NCBI RefSeq assembly: GCF_026004055.1
Contig: NZ_BPIJ01000003.1
Span: 282,406 to 346,405, forward strand
Length of the DNA: 64,000 bases
Origin: Meiothermus sp.
GTDB lineage: Bacteria; Deinococcota; Deinococci; Deinococcales; Thermaceae
Direction: 5' to 3'
The notes below the pieces were generated by a model that made no database searches, was not told where the DNA came from, and saw nothing but the letters and a program-made list of their open reading frames with translations. The first letter of the stretch is position 1. Every line of letters starts with the position of its first letter. Below, piece by piece: positions 14,869-23,641 of this stretch. Both the position numbers and the translations under genes were made by a program.

Positions 14869-16707
14869 TTATGCTCCGAAACAAACCTGGTTGCGGCGTT
14901 TGCGCTTGGCCTCGTAGAGGTACAGGTCGGCTGCCATGAGCAGCTTTTCATGGTTGGAAGCAGCCGGCGCGTCGGACACCCCGATGCTGACCGTGACCAC
15001 CAGATCGGGGTGGATAGGGCTCCAGTCGTGCACCTCGATGCGCCGGCGCAGGCGCTCGCAGGCAGCGGCAGCCTCGAGCAGGGGGGTTTGGGGAAACACC
15101 ACCACAAACTCCTCCCCGCCGTAGCGGGCGATCAGCTCGGCTTGCGGCAGGGTTTCTTTGAAGAGGGCAGCAGTGGTTTTGAGCACCTCGTCGCCCACCT
15201 GATGGGAGTAGGTGTCGTTGATGGCCTTAAAGTGGTCGAGGTCAATCAGGGCTACGCTCAAGGGCCATTGCTCGGCGCGGGACTGCTCGAAGAGGCGACG
15301 AAGCTCTTGCTCGAGGTAGCGGCGGTTGTACAGCCCGGTCAGGTGGTCGGCGCGCACCATCTGCTCGAGCTGGGCCAGCAGTTGGCTTTTTTCGCGGTCG
15401 GCCTGCTTTAGGGCTTCGTTAGCCGAGACCAGCTCGACGTTGCGCAAGCGCACAATCTCGGCTTGCTTAAGGGCTTGTTCGGCCTGGAAGCGGATCAGGA
15501 GGGCCAGGGTTTTGCGCTCGAGCTGTTCGCGCAGGGTGGCTGTGGTGAGTTCGTGGTACAGCCGGTGTTGCTGGAGGGCCAGGGCAAACTGGCCCTTGTG
15601 CTGCCAGCACTCCGACAAATAGAGATGTACTTGGGTATGGGCCTTGCGGTTGCCCCCGGACTGGGCTACCTGCAGGGCTTCCTCGAGGGTACGCTGGGCC
15701 CTCTCGTAGCTGCGCTTTTCCAGCCAGATGCGACCCATCTGTACCAACAACTCGGCCTCGGTATGGCGGTTGTGCAGTTCGCGCTCGAGGGACAGGGCTT
15801 GTTGGTTGAGCTCGAGGGCGGTGTCGTACTGCCCCAGAGCCGAGTAGGCAAGGGCCAGGTTGCCCAAGGCGCTGGCCTCAATCCGCCGATCCTGTAGCTT
15901 CTGAGCCAGTCCCAGGGCTTGCTGGCTGTACTCGAGCGACGAAGGGTAAGCGTCCAGGCGGTAGTAGGTAAAACCCAGGTTGTTGCGGATAACCGCCTCG
16001 CGCTGCTGGTTGCCCACCCGGACGCAGATCTCCAGACCCTTCTGAAACAGCTCCAGGGCCTGGGAGAGCTCCCCTTGCTCCAGGTAGACCGCCCCCAGGT
16101 TGCCCAGGGCGGCCCCTTCGGCATCGGGGCTGCCCAGGTGCTGGGCCAGTTCCAGACTTTGCAGATAAAGTTCGGCGGCGCCCTGGTAGTCGAACAGCGA
16201 GAAATAGGTGCCGGCCAGCCCGTTGAGGGCAATGATTTCCTGGTTTTTGTCTTCCAGGCGGTGGGCCAGCTCGAGGGCCTGGGTGTAATGCTGGATGGCG
16301 GTGCGGTACTCCCCCAGCATGCGCTGCACATGGCCCAGCAAATTAAAGGTCTTGGCTTCCAGGGCCGGGTCGGGCCCCAACGATAGCAGGGTGTTTAGGT
16401 TGGCGCAGGCCTCGAGGTACTGCCCCAGCCGGTACTGGCTCTCGCCCAGCAGGCTTAGGGCCGGCAACCGCAGTTTATCCAGACCACTTTCTTCACAAAG
16501 CCGCACAGCTTGCCGGGCCATATCCAGAGCCTGGGCCGGGCTGATGCGCAAAACCTCGCAGCCCAGATCCACCAGGGTCAGTACCCGCTCGGCAACCGTA
16601 GGGGTTGTTGCAGATAGGAGATGGGTAGCGGCGTGGTTCAGAATTACTCCTCTGGATGTGGCATCAATATGGCAAAAAGAGCCAACTTGGCTCGAGCCTA
16701 GAGGCAA
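14869..16707 (-). CDS. TPR-repeat diguanylate cyclase, I-site lost
   Basis: Up to 612 residues with the same layout as the next gene: TPR repeats (about 50-400), a coiled coil (ALKQADREKSQLLAQLEQ) and a GGDEF domain with GGEEF at about 530-534. The RxxD inhibitory motif is absent; the equivalent residues are PQAE. The start is uncertain: the first frame-opening codon is TTG at 16707 without a ribosome site, while AGAGGAG precedes a CTG at 16641 with good spacing. The two genes form a tandem duplicate pair likely transcribed together. Confidence 0.88.
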   Translation of the reverse strand: MPLGSSQVGSFCHIDATSRGVILNHAATHLLSATTPTVAERVLTLVDLGCEVLRISPAQALDMARQAVRLCEESGLDKLRLPALSLLGESQYRLGQYLEACANLNTLLSLGPDPALEAKTFNLLGHVQRMLGEYRTAIQHYTQALELAHRLEDKNQEIIALNGLAGTYFSLFDYQGAAELYLQSLELAQHLGSPDAEGAALGNLGAVYLEQGELSQALELFQKGLEICVRVGNQQREAVIRNNLGFTYYRLDAYPSSLEYSQQALGLAQKLQDRRIEASALGNLALAYSALGQYDTALELNQQALSLERELHNRHTEAELLVQMGRIWLEKRSYERAQRTLEEALQVAQSGGNRKAHTQVHLYLSECWQHKGQFALALQQHRLYHELTTATLREQLERKTLALLIRFQAEQALKQAEIVRLRNVELVSANEALKQADREKSQLLAQLEQMVRADHLTGLYNRRYLEQELRRLFEQSRAEQWPLSVALIDLDHFKAINDTYSHQVGDEVLKTTAALFKETLPQAELIARYGGEEFVVVFPQTPLLEAAAACERLRRRIEVHDWSPIHPDLVVTVSIGVSDAPAASNHEKLLMAADLYLYEAKRKRRNQVCFGA

Positions 16708-16787
16708 GTGGTATTAATTCCGGTGATATTTGACACAACAGGGCGTTACCTCGAACGAATCTCTCATCGGCTCCCGGCAAAGTCGGC

Positions 16788-16793
16788 TATAGT
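16788..16793 (+). promoter_or_regulatory. -10 hexamer of the beta-helix lipoprotein gene
   Basis: TATAGT lies 9 bases before the ATG at 16803, allowing a transcript with a leader of only about two or three bases. The -35 region is weak. Confidence 0.4.
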
Positions 16794-16802
16794 GGTGTAC
16801 CG

Positions 16803-18002
16803 ATGTATCCAGGCACCACCGAAATTGCTATGAAAAGGCGCGCCTCTATTCCCCGGCTAAAACCGCGGCCCAAAAATATAAAATGGCTGGTAGCGTTCCT
16901 GGTCGTCTTGCTGGCAGCCTGCATTACCGGCTCCCAGTACAACCCCACATACCCCAAGCCGGATACTTCCTATGGCTTATTCAGCCTTCCCAGCGGAACC
17001 ACCTTCTACGTGGGGCCCGGCGGCAGCAACGCCAACGACGGCTCGCGCGAGCGGCCCTGGGCTACCATCAGCTACGGCGCTTCCCGGCTCAAGCCGGGCC
17101 AGATTCTGCGGGTGCTCCCCGGCACCTACAACGAGGCGGTGAGCGTGGCCGTGAGCGGTACTGCCTCCCAGCGCATCGTGATTGCCGCCGACAGCCGCTG
17201 GGCGGCCAAGGTCAACGCCCAGGGGGCCTTGTTCGGCATCGACGTGCGCGGTAGCTATGTGGACATCATCGGCTTTGAGGTGACCGGGGCTACCAACAGC
17301 GGCATCATTAGCTGGGGTAGCCAGAACCGCATTCTCTTCAACCATGTCTATGGTATCCGGGCCCAGTGCGACACCAACGGCGGCGCGGGCATCAACGCCA
17401 GCCAGCCCAACGCCAGCAACATTAGCATCCTGAGCAATTTAGTACACGACATCGGCGATCTTTCGGCGGGTTCGTGTACCCGTATCCACGGCATCTATCA
17501 GGGAAGCCCCCAGGGGGTCATCCAAAACAACATCATCTACCGGACTCGAGGCTTTGGCATCACCAACTGGCAGGCCGCCACCGCGGTGATCATGACCCAC
17601 AACCTCTCGTTTGCCAACCTCTACGGCGGCATCTCGGTAGGTTCGGGTGAGAATACCCGCGGCTTCAAGGCCGAGAACTTCCTGGTGGCCAACAACATTG
17701 TGGTGGGCAACCCCCGCGGCATCAGCGAGGAGAACAACACCGGGGTCAACCGCTTCGTAGCCAACCTGGTCTGGAACAACACCACCAACTGGGTTTTGCT
17801 CACCAGTAGCCAGCAAAATAGCCTGAGCGAAGACCCTCGCTTTATAAACTTCAAGGCCGACGGCACCGGCGACTACCGCCTGCAAAACGACAGTCCGGCC
17901 ATTGATAAGGGCATCCGCGAGGCGGCTCCCGGCTTTGATTTCCTGGGTCAAGCGCGTATTCAGGGCGCTGCACCCGATCTAGGCCCGCTCGAGATGCGCT
18001 AA
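16803..18002 (+). CDS. Right-handed beta-helix lipoprotein
   Basis: A 399-residue exported protein. A basic N-terminus (KRRASIPRLKPRPKNIK) precedes a hydrophobic stretch ending VLLAAC, a lipobox with the lipid-anchored Cys near residue 40. The body starts TFYVGPGGSNANDGSRERPWATI, the DUF1565-like entry to a right-handed parallel beta-helix, and continues with Asn-rich turns (NNIIYRTRGFGITNW, NNIVVGNPRGISEENN) of the pectate-lyase/NosD type. Such proteins bind or cleave polysaccharide. Its position just before the polysaccharide operon fits that. The start could also be the ATG at 16830. Confidence 0.8.
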   Translation: MYPGTTEIAMKRRASIPRLKPRPKNIKWLVAFLVVLLAACITGSQYNPTYPKPDTSYGLFSLPSGTTFYVGPGGSNANDGSRERPWATISYGASRLKPGQILRVLPGTYNEAVSVAVSGTASQRIVIAADSRWAAKVNAQGALFGIDVRGSYVDIIGFEVTGATNSGIISWGSQNRILFNHVYGIRAQCDTNGGAGINASQPNASNISILSNLVHDIGDLSAGSCTRIHGIYQGSPQGVIQNNIIYRTRGFGITNWQAATAVIMTHNLSFANLYGGISVGSGENTRGFKAENFLVANNIVVGNPRGISEENNTGVNRFVANLVWNNTTNWVLLTSSQQNSLSEDPRFINFKADGTGDYRLQNDSPAIDKGIREAAPGFDFLGQARIQGAAPDLGPLEMR

Positions 18003-18387
18003 TCCAGCGTTGGGTTGGATGTAACGCAGCCGTTAACCTCAGACCACCCCCCGGAGAAGGTCGGGGGTAAGTCTTGTCAAAGGGGTATCCAACAGGACTT
18101 TTAGCCCTACATCCAGCGCAAAAATGCCTGAAAGGAGCCAATCGCTGTATTTGCACGCAGCAGTTGATCGGTCTACAAGTAGAAGCGACCGTTATTTGTA
18201 AGCCTCTCATTAAGCGTTGAGTTCACACCTGTTGTGGCAGTGGTGTAACGCATATTGCGGCAAACGAACCGGCAACCTACAGCAAACTGACTACACTACA
18301 TGGGATGAGCGGGCCATGCGTTTTGTTATCAGGAGTACCCATCGTTGAACCGGCCTGGAAAGCGAGCAGAACCGTATTGGAGGCAGT
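18003..18387. other. Intergenic region before the polysaccharide operon
   Basis: This 385-bp stretch contains no ORF with coding character and no copy of the repeat families found elsewhere. It presumably holds the promoter of the operon that begins at 18388, but no clear -35/-10 pair could be chosen. GGAGGC lies just before the GTG start. Confidence 0.4.
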
Positions 18388-19623
18388 GTGCGTTTCTTGT
18401 TTCTAACCCAGTATTTTCCCCCGGAAATCGGTGCAGCACAGGTACGGCTGGCCTCGGTAATCCGCGAGCTGGTGCGGCTTGGACACCAGGTGGAAGTGCT
18501 CACCGCCCTGCCCAACTACCCCACCGGCCGGGTCTTTGAGGGATACCGCGGCAAGCTCTGGCTCGAGGAAGACTGGGAAGGGGTGCGGGTGGTGCGCACC
18601 TGGCTCTACCCCGCTATGGGCACCGGCCCCAAGCGGCTGCTCAACTACTTCAGTTTTGTGTTCAGTGCGCTGGGAGGGCTGCTTAAGGTGCAGAAGCCCG
18701 ACTATATTTTTGTTGAATCGCCCCCCCTTTTTCTCAGTCTGACCGGCTACCTGGCCTCACGCCGGTTTGGGGTTCCATTCATTTTTAACGTAGCCGACCT
18801 CTGGCCCGACTCGGTGCGCCAACTCGGGTTGATGAAAGAAGGGCCGCTCTTACGCCTGGCCGAGGGCCTCGAGCGCTGGAGCTACCGCCAGGCCCATTTT
18901 GTAACCGCTGTTACCGAGGGCATTCAGAAAATTTTGCTCGAGGAAAAGCAGGTACCGGCGCACAAGGTGCTCTACTTACCCAACGGGGTGGACACCGAGC
19001 GGTTCAGGCCCCTCCCCCCCGACCTGGAACTGGCGCGTGAGCTGAACCTGGAGGGCAAAAAGGTGGTTTTGTATGCCGGCAACCACGGCTATGCCCACGG
19101 CCTCGAGGTCGCGCTGCAAGCAGCCAGGCTGCTGCCAGAGGAGGTAGTTCTGGTGCTAATAGGCGACGGCTCCGAAAAACCCCGCTTGCAGCAGATGGCC
19201 CAGGAAATGCAGCTTTCCAACGTACGCTTTCTAGACCCCAAGCCTCCCGAATACATCACCCGGCTCTACTCTCTGGCTGTGGCGGGCCTCTCCACCCTGC
19301 GTGACTCTCCCCTCTTCGAAATGACCCGCCCGGTCAAGATATTTGCCGGTATGAGCTGCGCCAAACCCATCCTGTACACCGGCCGCGGCGAGGGCGCCCG
19401 GCTAATCGAAGCAGCCCAGGCCGGTCTGGTCAGCCCGCCCGAGGACGCCCAAGCCCTGGCCCAGCATATCCGCACCGTGGTAGAGAATCCCTCGCTGGCG
19501 GCAGAGCTAGGCCAGAACGGGCGACGCTATGTGGAAGCCCATCTGAGTTGGTCGAGTCTAATCCAAAACTGGCTCTACCAGCTTCAATCCCAACCCCCCA
19601 AAGCCGAAAAAGTACCCGGATAA
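18388..19623 (+). CDS. Glycosyltransferase family 4 (WbuB-like)
   Basis: A 411-residue GT-B fold enzyme. The N-terminal motif FLFLTQYFPPEIGAAQVRLA is typical of WbuB-type transferases that add amino sugars to lipid-linked glycans. The nucleotide-sugar binding half has KVVLYAGNHGYAHGLEVAL, and the late EX7E-type region is ...PLFEMTRPVKIFAGMSCAKP. The GTG start follows GGAGGC. It heads a run of nine same-strand genes with small gaps or overlaps, which is almost certainly one polysaccharide operon. The donor is plausibly the diacetamido sugar made by the next genes (inference). Confidence 0.88.
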   Translation: MRFLFLTQYFPPEIGAAQVRLASVIRELVRLGHQVEVLTALPNYPTGRVFEGYRGKLWLEEDWEGVRVVRTWLYPAMGTGPKRLLNYFSFVFSALGGLLKVQKPDYIFVESPPLFLSLTGYLASRRFGVPFIFNVADLWPDSVRQLGLMKEGPLLRLAEGLERWSYRQAHFVTAVTEGIQKILLEEKQVPAHKVLYLPNGVDTERFRPLPPDLELARELNLEGKKVVLYAGNHGYAHGLEVALQAARLLPEEVVLVLIGDGSEKPRLQQMAQEMQLSNVRFLDPKPPEYITRLYSLAVAGLSTLRDSPLFEMTRPVKIFAGMSCAKPILYTGRGEGARLIEAAQAGLVSPPEDAQALAQHIRTVVENPSLAAELGQNGRRYVEAHLSWSSLIQNWLYQLQSQPPKAEKVPG

Positions 19624-19631
19624 GGAGACCT

Positions 19632-20951
19632 ATGCAGACCGTAGTAGACCCCAAAACCCGTTTGTTGCAGCGCATCGAAGACAAAACCGCCACCGTAGGT
19701 GTAGTGGGCATGGGCTATGTGGGCCTGCCCTTTGCGGTGGAAAAGGCCAAAGTAGGCTACCGCGTGGTGGGCATTGACCGCAGCGCCCGGCGCGTGGAGA
19801 TGATTAACCGGGGCCAGAACTACATTGGCGACGTGCGGGACGAGGAGCTGAGCGACCTGGTAGCCCGGGGTCTGATCCGCGCCACCACCGGTTTCGAGGT
19901 AGTACCCGAGCTCGATGTGGTGGTCATTGCCGTACCCACCCCCCTCACCAAGAATCTGGTGCCCGACTTGCAGTACGTGGAGGGTGTCACCGCCGAAATT
20001 GCCAAGTATCTGCGGCCCGGCCAACTGGTGAGCCTCGAGTCCACCACCTATCCCGGCACCACCGAGGAGATCATGCTACCCTTGCTGGAGCAAAGCGGCC
20101 TCAAGCTCAACCAAGACTTCTTCCTGGCCCACAGCCCTGAACGAGTAGACCCCGGCAACGCCCGCTACACCACCAAGAACACCAACAAGGTGGTCGGTGG
20201 GGTGGGGCCCGAGAGCCTCGAGGTCGCGGTGGCTTTCTACAGCAAGACCATTGACCATGTCGTACCGGTGAGCAGCGCCAAGGCCGCAGAGCTGGTCAAG
20301 GTTTTCGAAAACACCTTCCGGGCTGTAAACATTGCCCTGGTCAACGAGCTCACCCTTCTGTGCGACCGTATGGACTTGAATGTGTGGGAGGTGCTGGACG
20401 CTGCTTTTACCAAACCCTTCGGCATTATGCCGTTTTATCCCGGGCCGGGGGTGGGCGGTCACTGCATCCCGCTCGACCCGCACTACCTCGAGTGGAAGGC
20501 CAAAGAGTACAACTTCAACACCCATTTCATCAACCTGGCCGGTGAAATCAACCGCAAGATGCCGGAGTTCACGGTGGACAAGGCTGCCAGGGTGCTGAGC
20601 CAACACGGCAAACCCTTGCACGGGGCCAAGGTGGTGCTCCTGGGCATGGCCTACAAAGCCAACCTGGACGACTACCGCGAAAGCCCGGCCATCGAGGTAT
20701 ACAAGCTCTTGCAGAAGCGGGGGGCCGAGGTGGTCTTCCACGATAGCTGGACGCCGCACATCGAAGAGCACGGCCTGGTAGCCGATAGTGTGGAGCTCAC
20801 CGACGAGCTATTGCAGTCGGCCGACCTGGTCATTATCACCACCAATCACAGCAACGTGGACTATGCCCGGGTGGTGGCCCTATCCAAGGCGGTGCTCGAC
20901 ACCCGCTACGCCACCCGCGGACTTAAGGCCGACCATGTGGTGCTGTTGTAA
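19632..20951 (+). CDS. wbpA: UDP-N-acetylglucosamine 6-dehydrogenase
   Basis: A 439-residue nucleotide-sugar dehydrogenase that oxidises C6 of UDP-GlcNAc to the uronic acid with two NAD. The Rossmann motif is VGVVGMGYVGLPFAVE near residue 22. The catalytic Cys is in PGPGVGGHCIPLDPHYL (about 275). The start at 19632 has AAGGAGA upstream; a longer in-frame reading overlaps the previous gene and is unlikely. Assignment to UDP-GlcNAc rather than UDP-Glc rests on the length, on the WbpA-like sequence and on the following three pathway genes. Confidence 0.9.
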   Translation: MQTVVDPKTRLLQRIEDKTATVGVVGMGYVGLPFAVEKAKVGYRVVGIDRSARRVEMINRGQNYIGDVRDEELSDLVARGLIRATTGFEVVPELDVVVIAVPTPLTKNLVPDLQYVEGVTAEIAKYLRPGQLVSLESTTYPGTTEEIMLPLLEQSGLKLNQDFFLAHSPERVDPGNARYTTKNTNKVVGGVGPESLEVAVAFYSKTIDHVVPVSSAKAAELVKVFENTFRAVNIALVNELTLLCDRMDLNVWEVLDAAFTKPFGIMPFYPGPGVGGHCIPLDPHYLEWKAKEYNFNTHFINLAGEINRKMPEFTVDKAARVLSQHGKPLHGAKVVLLGMAYKANLDDYRESPAIEVYKLLQKRGAEVVFHDSWTPHIEEHGLVADSVELTDELLQSADLVIITTNHSNVDYARVVALSKAVLDTRYATRGLKADHVVLL

Positions 20952-20960
20952 GGGGGCGTG

Positions 20961-21905
20961 ATGAAGAACTTTGCACTCATTGGCGCAGCAGGCTATATTG
21001 CACCCCGTCACCTCAAGGCCATCAAGGACACCGGCAACACCCTGGTGGCCGCACTCGACCCCTTCGACTCGGTGGGCATCCTGGATGCTCACTTCCCCGA
21101 GGCCGAGTTCTTCACCCAGCCCGAGGTGTTCGAGGACTACCTCTATAGCCTGCGCGGCACCCCACAGCAGGTAGATTATGTGAGCATCGCCAGCCCCAAC
21201 TACCTGCATGCTGCCCATATCCGCATGGCCCTTAGGGCCGGGGCCGATGCCATCTGTGAGAAGCCGCTGGTGCTCTGGCCTGAAGAAATCTTGCAACTCA
21301 AAGACCTCGAGGCCGAGACCGGGCGGCGGGTCTGGACCATCCTGCAACTGCGCACCCACGAGGCGCTGCTGGCTCTTCAGCAACGGCTGCAAACCCAGCC
21401 CCGGCGCAAATACCAGCTAGACCTCACCTACATCACCAGCCGGGGCACCTGGTACTTGCGTAGCTGGAAGGGCCGTACCGAACAGTCCGGCGGCCTGGCT
21501 ACCAACATTGGGGTGCACTTCTTCGATATGCTGACCTGGCTTTTTGGCCCGGTCGAGCAGGTAGAGGTTCACCGCCGCGACGATACCGTGGCCTCGGGCT
21601 ACCTCGAGCTTGCGCGGGCCCAGGTGCGGTGGTTTCTCTCGATTGATGTCAATCATGTACCCCAGCACCTGCGGGCCCAGGGCAAACGCACCTACCGCTC
21701 CATGCGCCTGGACGGCGAGGAGATCGAGTTCTCCGAAGGCTTTACCGAACTACACACCCGCGTCTACGAGCGCACCCTGGCGGGCGCGGGCTTCGGTCTC
21801 GACGACACCTACGAGGCCATCGCCACCGTTGCCAAAATCCGCAACCTGCCCCTTTCCCCGCGCCAGGAGACCCTCCACCCGCTCTTACAGCAAGTCGAGC
21901 AGTAA
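20961..21905 (+). CDS. wbpB: UDP-GlcNAc-uronate 3-dehydrogenase (Gfo/Idh family)
   Basis: A 314-residue WbpB/WlbA-type oxidoreductase that oxidises C3 of UDP-GlcNAcA. It has the family start KNFALIGAAGYIAPRHLKAI, the dinucleotide fold and ICEKPLVL near residue 100, with the catalytic Lys. The further block SGGLATNIGVHFFDMLTWLFG is strongly diagnostic for WlbA. The ATG at 20961 follows AGGGGG, 9 bases after the previous stop. It is the second step of the UDP-diacetamido-uronate pathway. Confidence 0.9.
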   Translation: MKNFALIGAAGYIAPRHLKAIKDTGNTLVAALDPFDSVGILDAHFPEAEFFTQPEVFEDYLYSLRGTPQQVDYVSIASPNYLHAAHIRMALRAGADAICEKPLVLWPEEILQLKDLEAETGRRVWTILQLRTHEALLALQQRLQTQPRRKYQLDLTYITSRGTWYLRSWKGRTEQSGGLATNIGVHFFDMLTWLFGPVEQVEVHRRDDTVASGYLELARAQVRWFLSIDVNHVPQHLRAQGKRTYRSMRLDGEEIEFSEGFTELHTRVYERTLAGAGFGLDDTYEAIATVAKIRNLPLSPRQETLHPLLQQVEQ

Positions 21906-21908
21906 CCT

Positions 21909-22487
21909 ATGGACTACTTCAAGCACGAGACCGCCATTGTAGACGAAGGCGCCCAGATTGGCCGGGGCACCAAGATCTGGCACTTTAGCCATATCAGCGC
22001 CAAGGCCATAATTGGCGAAAACTGCTCCTTGGGCCAGAACGTGTACGTTGCCAACAACGTGCGGATCGGCAACGGGGTCAAAATCCAAAACAACGTCTCG
22101 GTGTACGAAGGGGTCATCCTGGAAGACTACGTGTTCTGCGGACCCAGCATGGTTTTTACCAATGTGCTGACCCCCCGCAGCGAGTTTCCCCGCAACACCG
22201 CCGCCGACTACGGGCGCATCCTGGTCAAGCGGGGGGCCAGTATCGGCGCCAATGCCACCATCGTCACCGGGGTTACCCTGCACGAGGGAGCTTTTGTGGC
22301 CGCCGGTGCGGTCGTCACCAAAGATGTACCAGCCTATGCCATTGTGGCCGGGGTACCCGCCCGTGTGATCGGCTGGATGAGCGCCTACGGCGATCGGCTG
22401 GACTTTAGTCAAAGCGACACCGTGACCGACTCCCAGGGACACGTCTACCAGAAGGTAGGCCCCCTCGAGGTACGGAGGATCAAGTGA
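21909..22487 (+). CDS. wbpD: UDP-3-amino-GlcNAcA N-acetyltransferase
   Basis: A 192-residue left-handed beta-helix acyltransferase made of hexapeptide repeats ([44 protein letters not shown]). The sequence is very close to WbpD/WlbB, which acetylates the 3-amino group to give UDP-GlcNAc3NAcA. It starts 3 bases after the previous stop and its stop overlaps the next GTG (GTGA). In the pathway it acts after the aminotransferase encoded next. Confidence 0.9.
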   Translation: MDYFKHETAIVDEGAQIGRGTKIWHFSHISAKAIIGENCSLGQNVYVANNVRIGNGVKIQNNVSVYEGVILEDYVFCGPSMVFTNVLTPRSEFPRNTAADYGRILVKRGASIGANATIVTGVTLHEGAFVAAGAVVTKDVPAYAIVAGVPARVIGWMSAYGDRLDFSQSDTVTDSQGHVYQKVGPLEVRRIK

Positions 22488-23605
22488 ACACCCTGACCCA
22501 GATTCCAATCCTCGACCTGAGCGCCGAAGTTAGTGAGCTCTGGGATGAGCTCAACACCGCCATTCAGCAAGTCCTGCGTTCCACCCAGTTCATCATGGGG
22601 CCGGAGGTACAGCAGCTCGAGCAACAGCTTGCCCAGTATCTTGGGGTAAAGCATGCCATTGCCCTCAACTCCGGCACCGATGCGCTCATCATTGGGCTTA
22701 GGGCCTTGGGTATAGGGCCAGGGGATGAGGTAATTACCAGCCCCTTCACCTTTTTTGCCACCGCCGAGGCCATCAGCTTGCTGGGCGCTACGCCGGTGTT
22801 TGTGGACATCGACCCCGCCAGTTTCAACCTTAACCCCGAGCTGCTAAAGGCCGCCATTTCGCCCAGAACCAAGGCCATTATCCCGGTACACCTGTACGGT
22901 AACCCCGCCACCATGGACGAGATTCTGGCCATTGCCCGGCAACATGGCCTCCAGGTGCTAGAAGACTGCGCCCAGTCCTTCGGCGCCCGCTATTGGGGCA
23001 CGGGTGGCCCTCGCTTCACCGGCACCTTGGGAGACGCCGGGGCTTTCTCCTTCTTTCCCTCTAAGAACCTAGGGGCCTACGGAGACGGCGGCTTGCTGGT
23101 CACCGACCACGACCCCGTAGCCGAACAGGCCCGCATGCTCCGGGCCCACGGTTCGCGCAAGAAGTACCACAACGAGGTGGTGGGTTATAATTCGCGCCTC
23201 GACACCCTGCAAGCCGCCATTCTGCTGGTTAAGTTGCCGCACCTGGAGCGCTACAACCAGGCCCGCCGGGCCATTGCCCAGCGCTACAACGAGGAGCTGG
23301 CCGGTCTCGAGGGCCTCCTCATCCCCACCCTGACCCCAGGGCACATCTTCCACCAGTACACCGTGCGGGTTCTGGGCGGGCGGCGCGACCTGGTACAGGC
23401 CCGTCTGGCCGAGCAGGGGGTGGGCACCATGGTCTACTACCCGGTGCCGCTGCACCAGCTACCCATCTACCGGCCCCTGGGGCTCCACCTGCCCGAAAGC
23501 GAACGGGCCGCCCAGGAGGTGCTCTCGTTGCCCATCTGGCCACAAATGCCTCGGGAAACCCAGAGGGTGGTGGTCGAGGCAGTTAGAGCCGCCGTACGGA
23601 ACTAG
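22484..23605 (+). CDS. wbpE: UDP-3-keto-uronate aminotransferase (DegT family)
   Basis: A 373-residue PLP enzyme of the DegT/DnrJ/EryC1/StrS family that transfers an amino group to the 3-keto sugar. Key features are [24 protein letters not shown] and the PLP Lys in [16 protein letters not shown] (about residue 190). The GTG start overlaps the upstream TGA, indicating coupling. Together with the three preceding genes it completes UDP-GlcNAc3NAcA synthesis. A C2 epimerase (WbpI-like) that would make the manno form is not in the window. Confidence 0.9.
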   Translation: MNTLTQIPILDLSAEVSELWDELNTAIQQVLRSTQFIMGPEVQQLEQQLAQYLGVKHAIALNSGTDALIIGLRALGIGPGDEVITSPFTFFATAEAISLLGATPVFVDIDPASFNLNPELLKAAISPRTKAIIPVHLYGNPATMDEILAIARQHGLQVLEDCAQSFGARYWGTGGPRFTGTLGDAGAFSFFPSKNLGAYGDGGLLVTDHDPVAEQARMLRAHGSRKKYHNEVVGYNSRLDTLQAAILLVKLPHLERYNQARRAIAQRYNEELAGLEGLLIPTLTPGHIFHQYTVRVLGGRRDLVQARLAEQGVGTMVYYPVPLHQLPIYRPLGLHLPESERAAQEVLSLPIWPQMPRETQRVVVEAVRAAVRN

Positions 23606-23641
23606 CGCTAAGGGCCGTTTATTTGGAGGGAGGAAGCAGTT

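Noticed and set aside
16730-16735. TTGACA as -35 of the beta-helix lipoprotein gene
   Set aside because: It is 52 bases upstream of the TATAGT and has no -10 at 16-18 bases.
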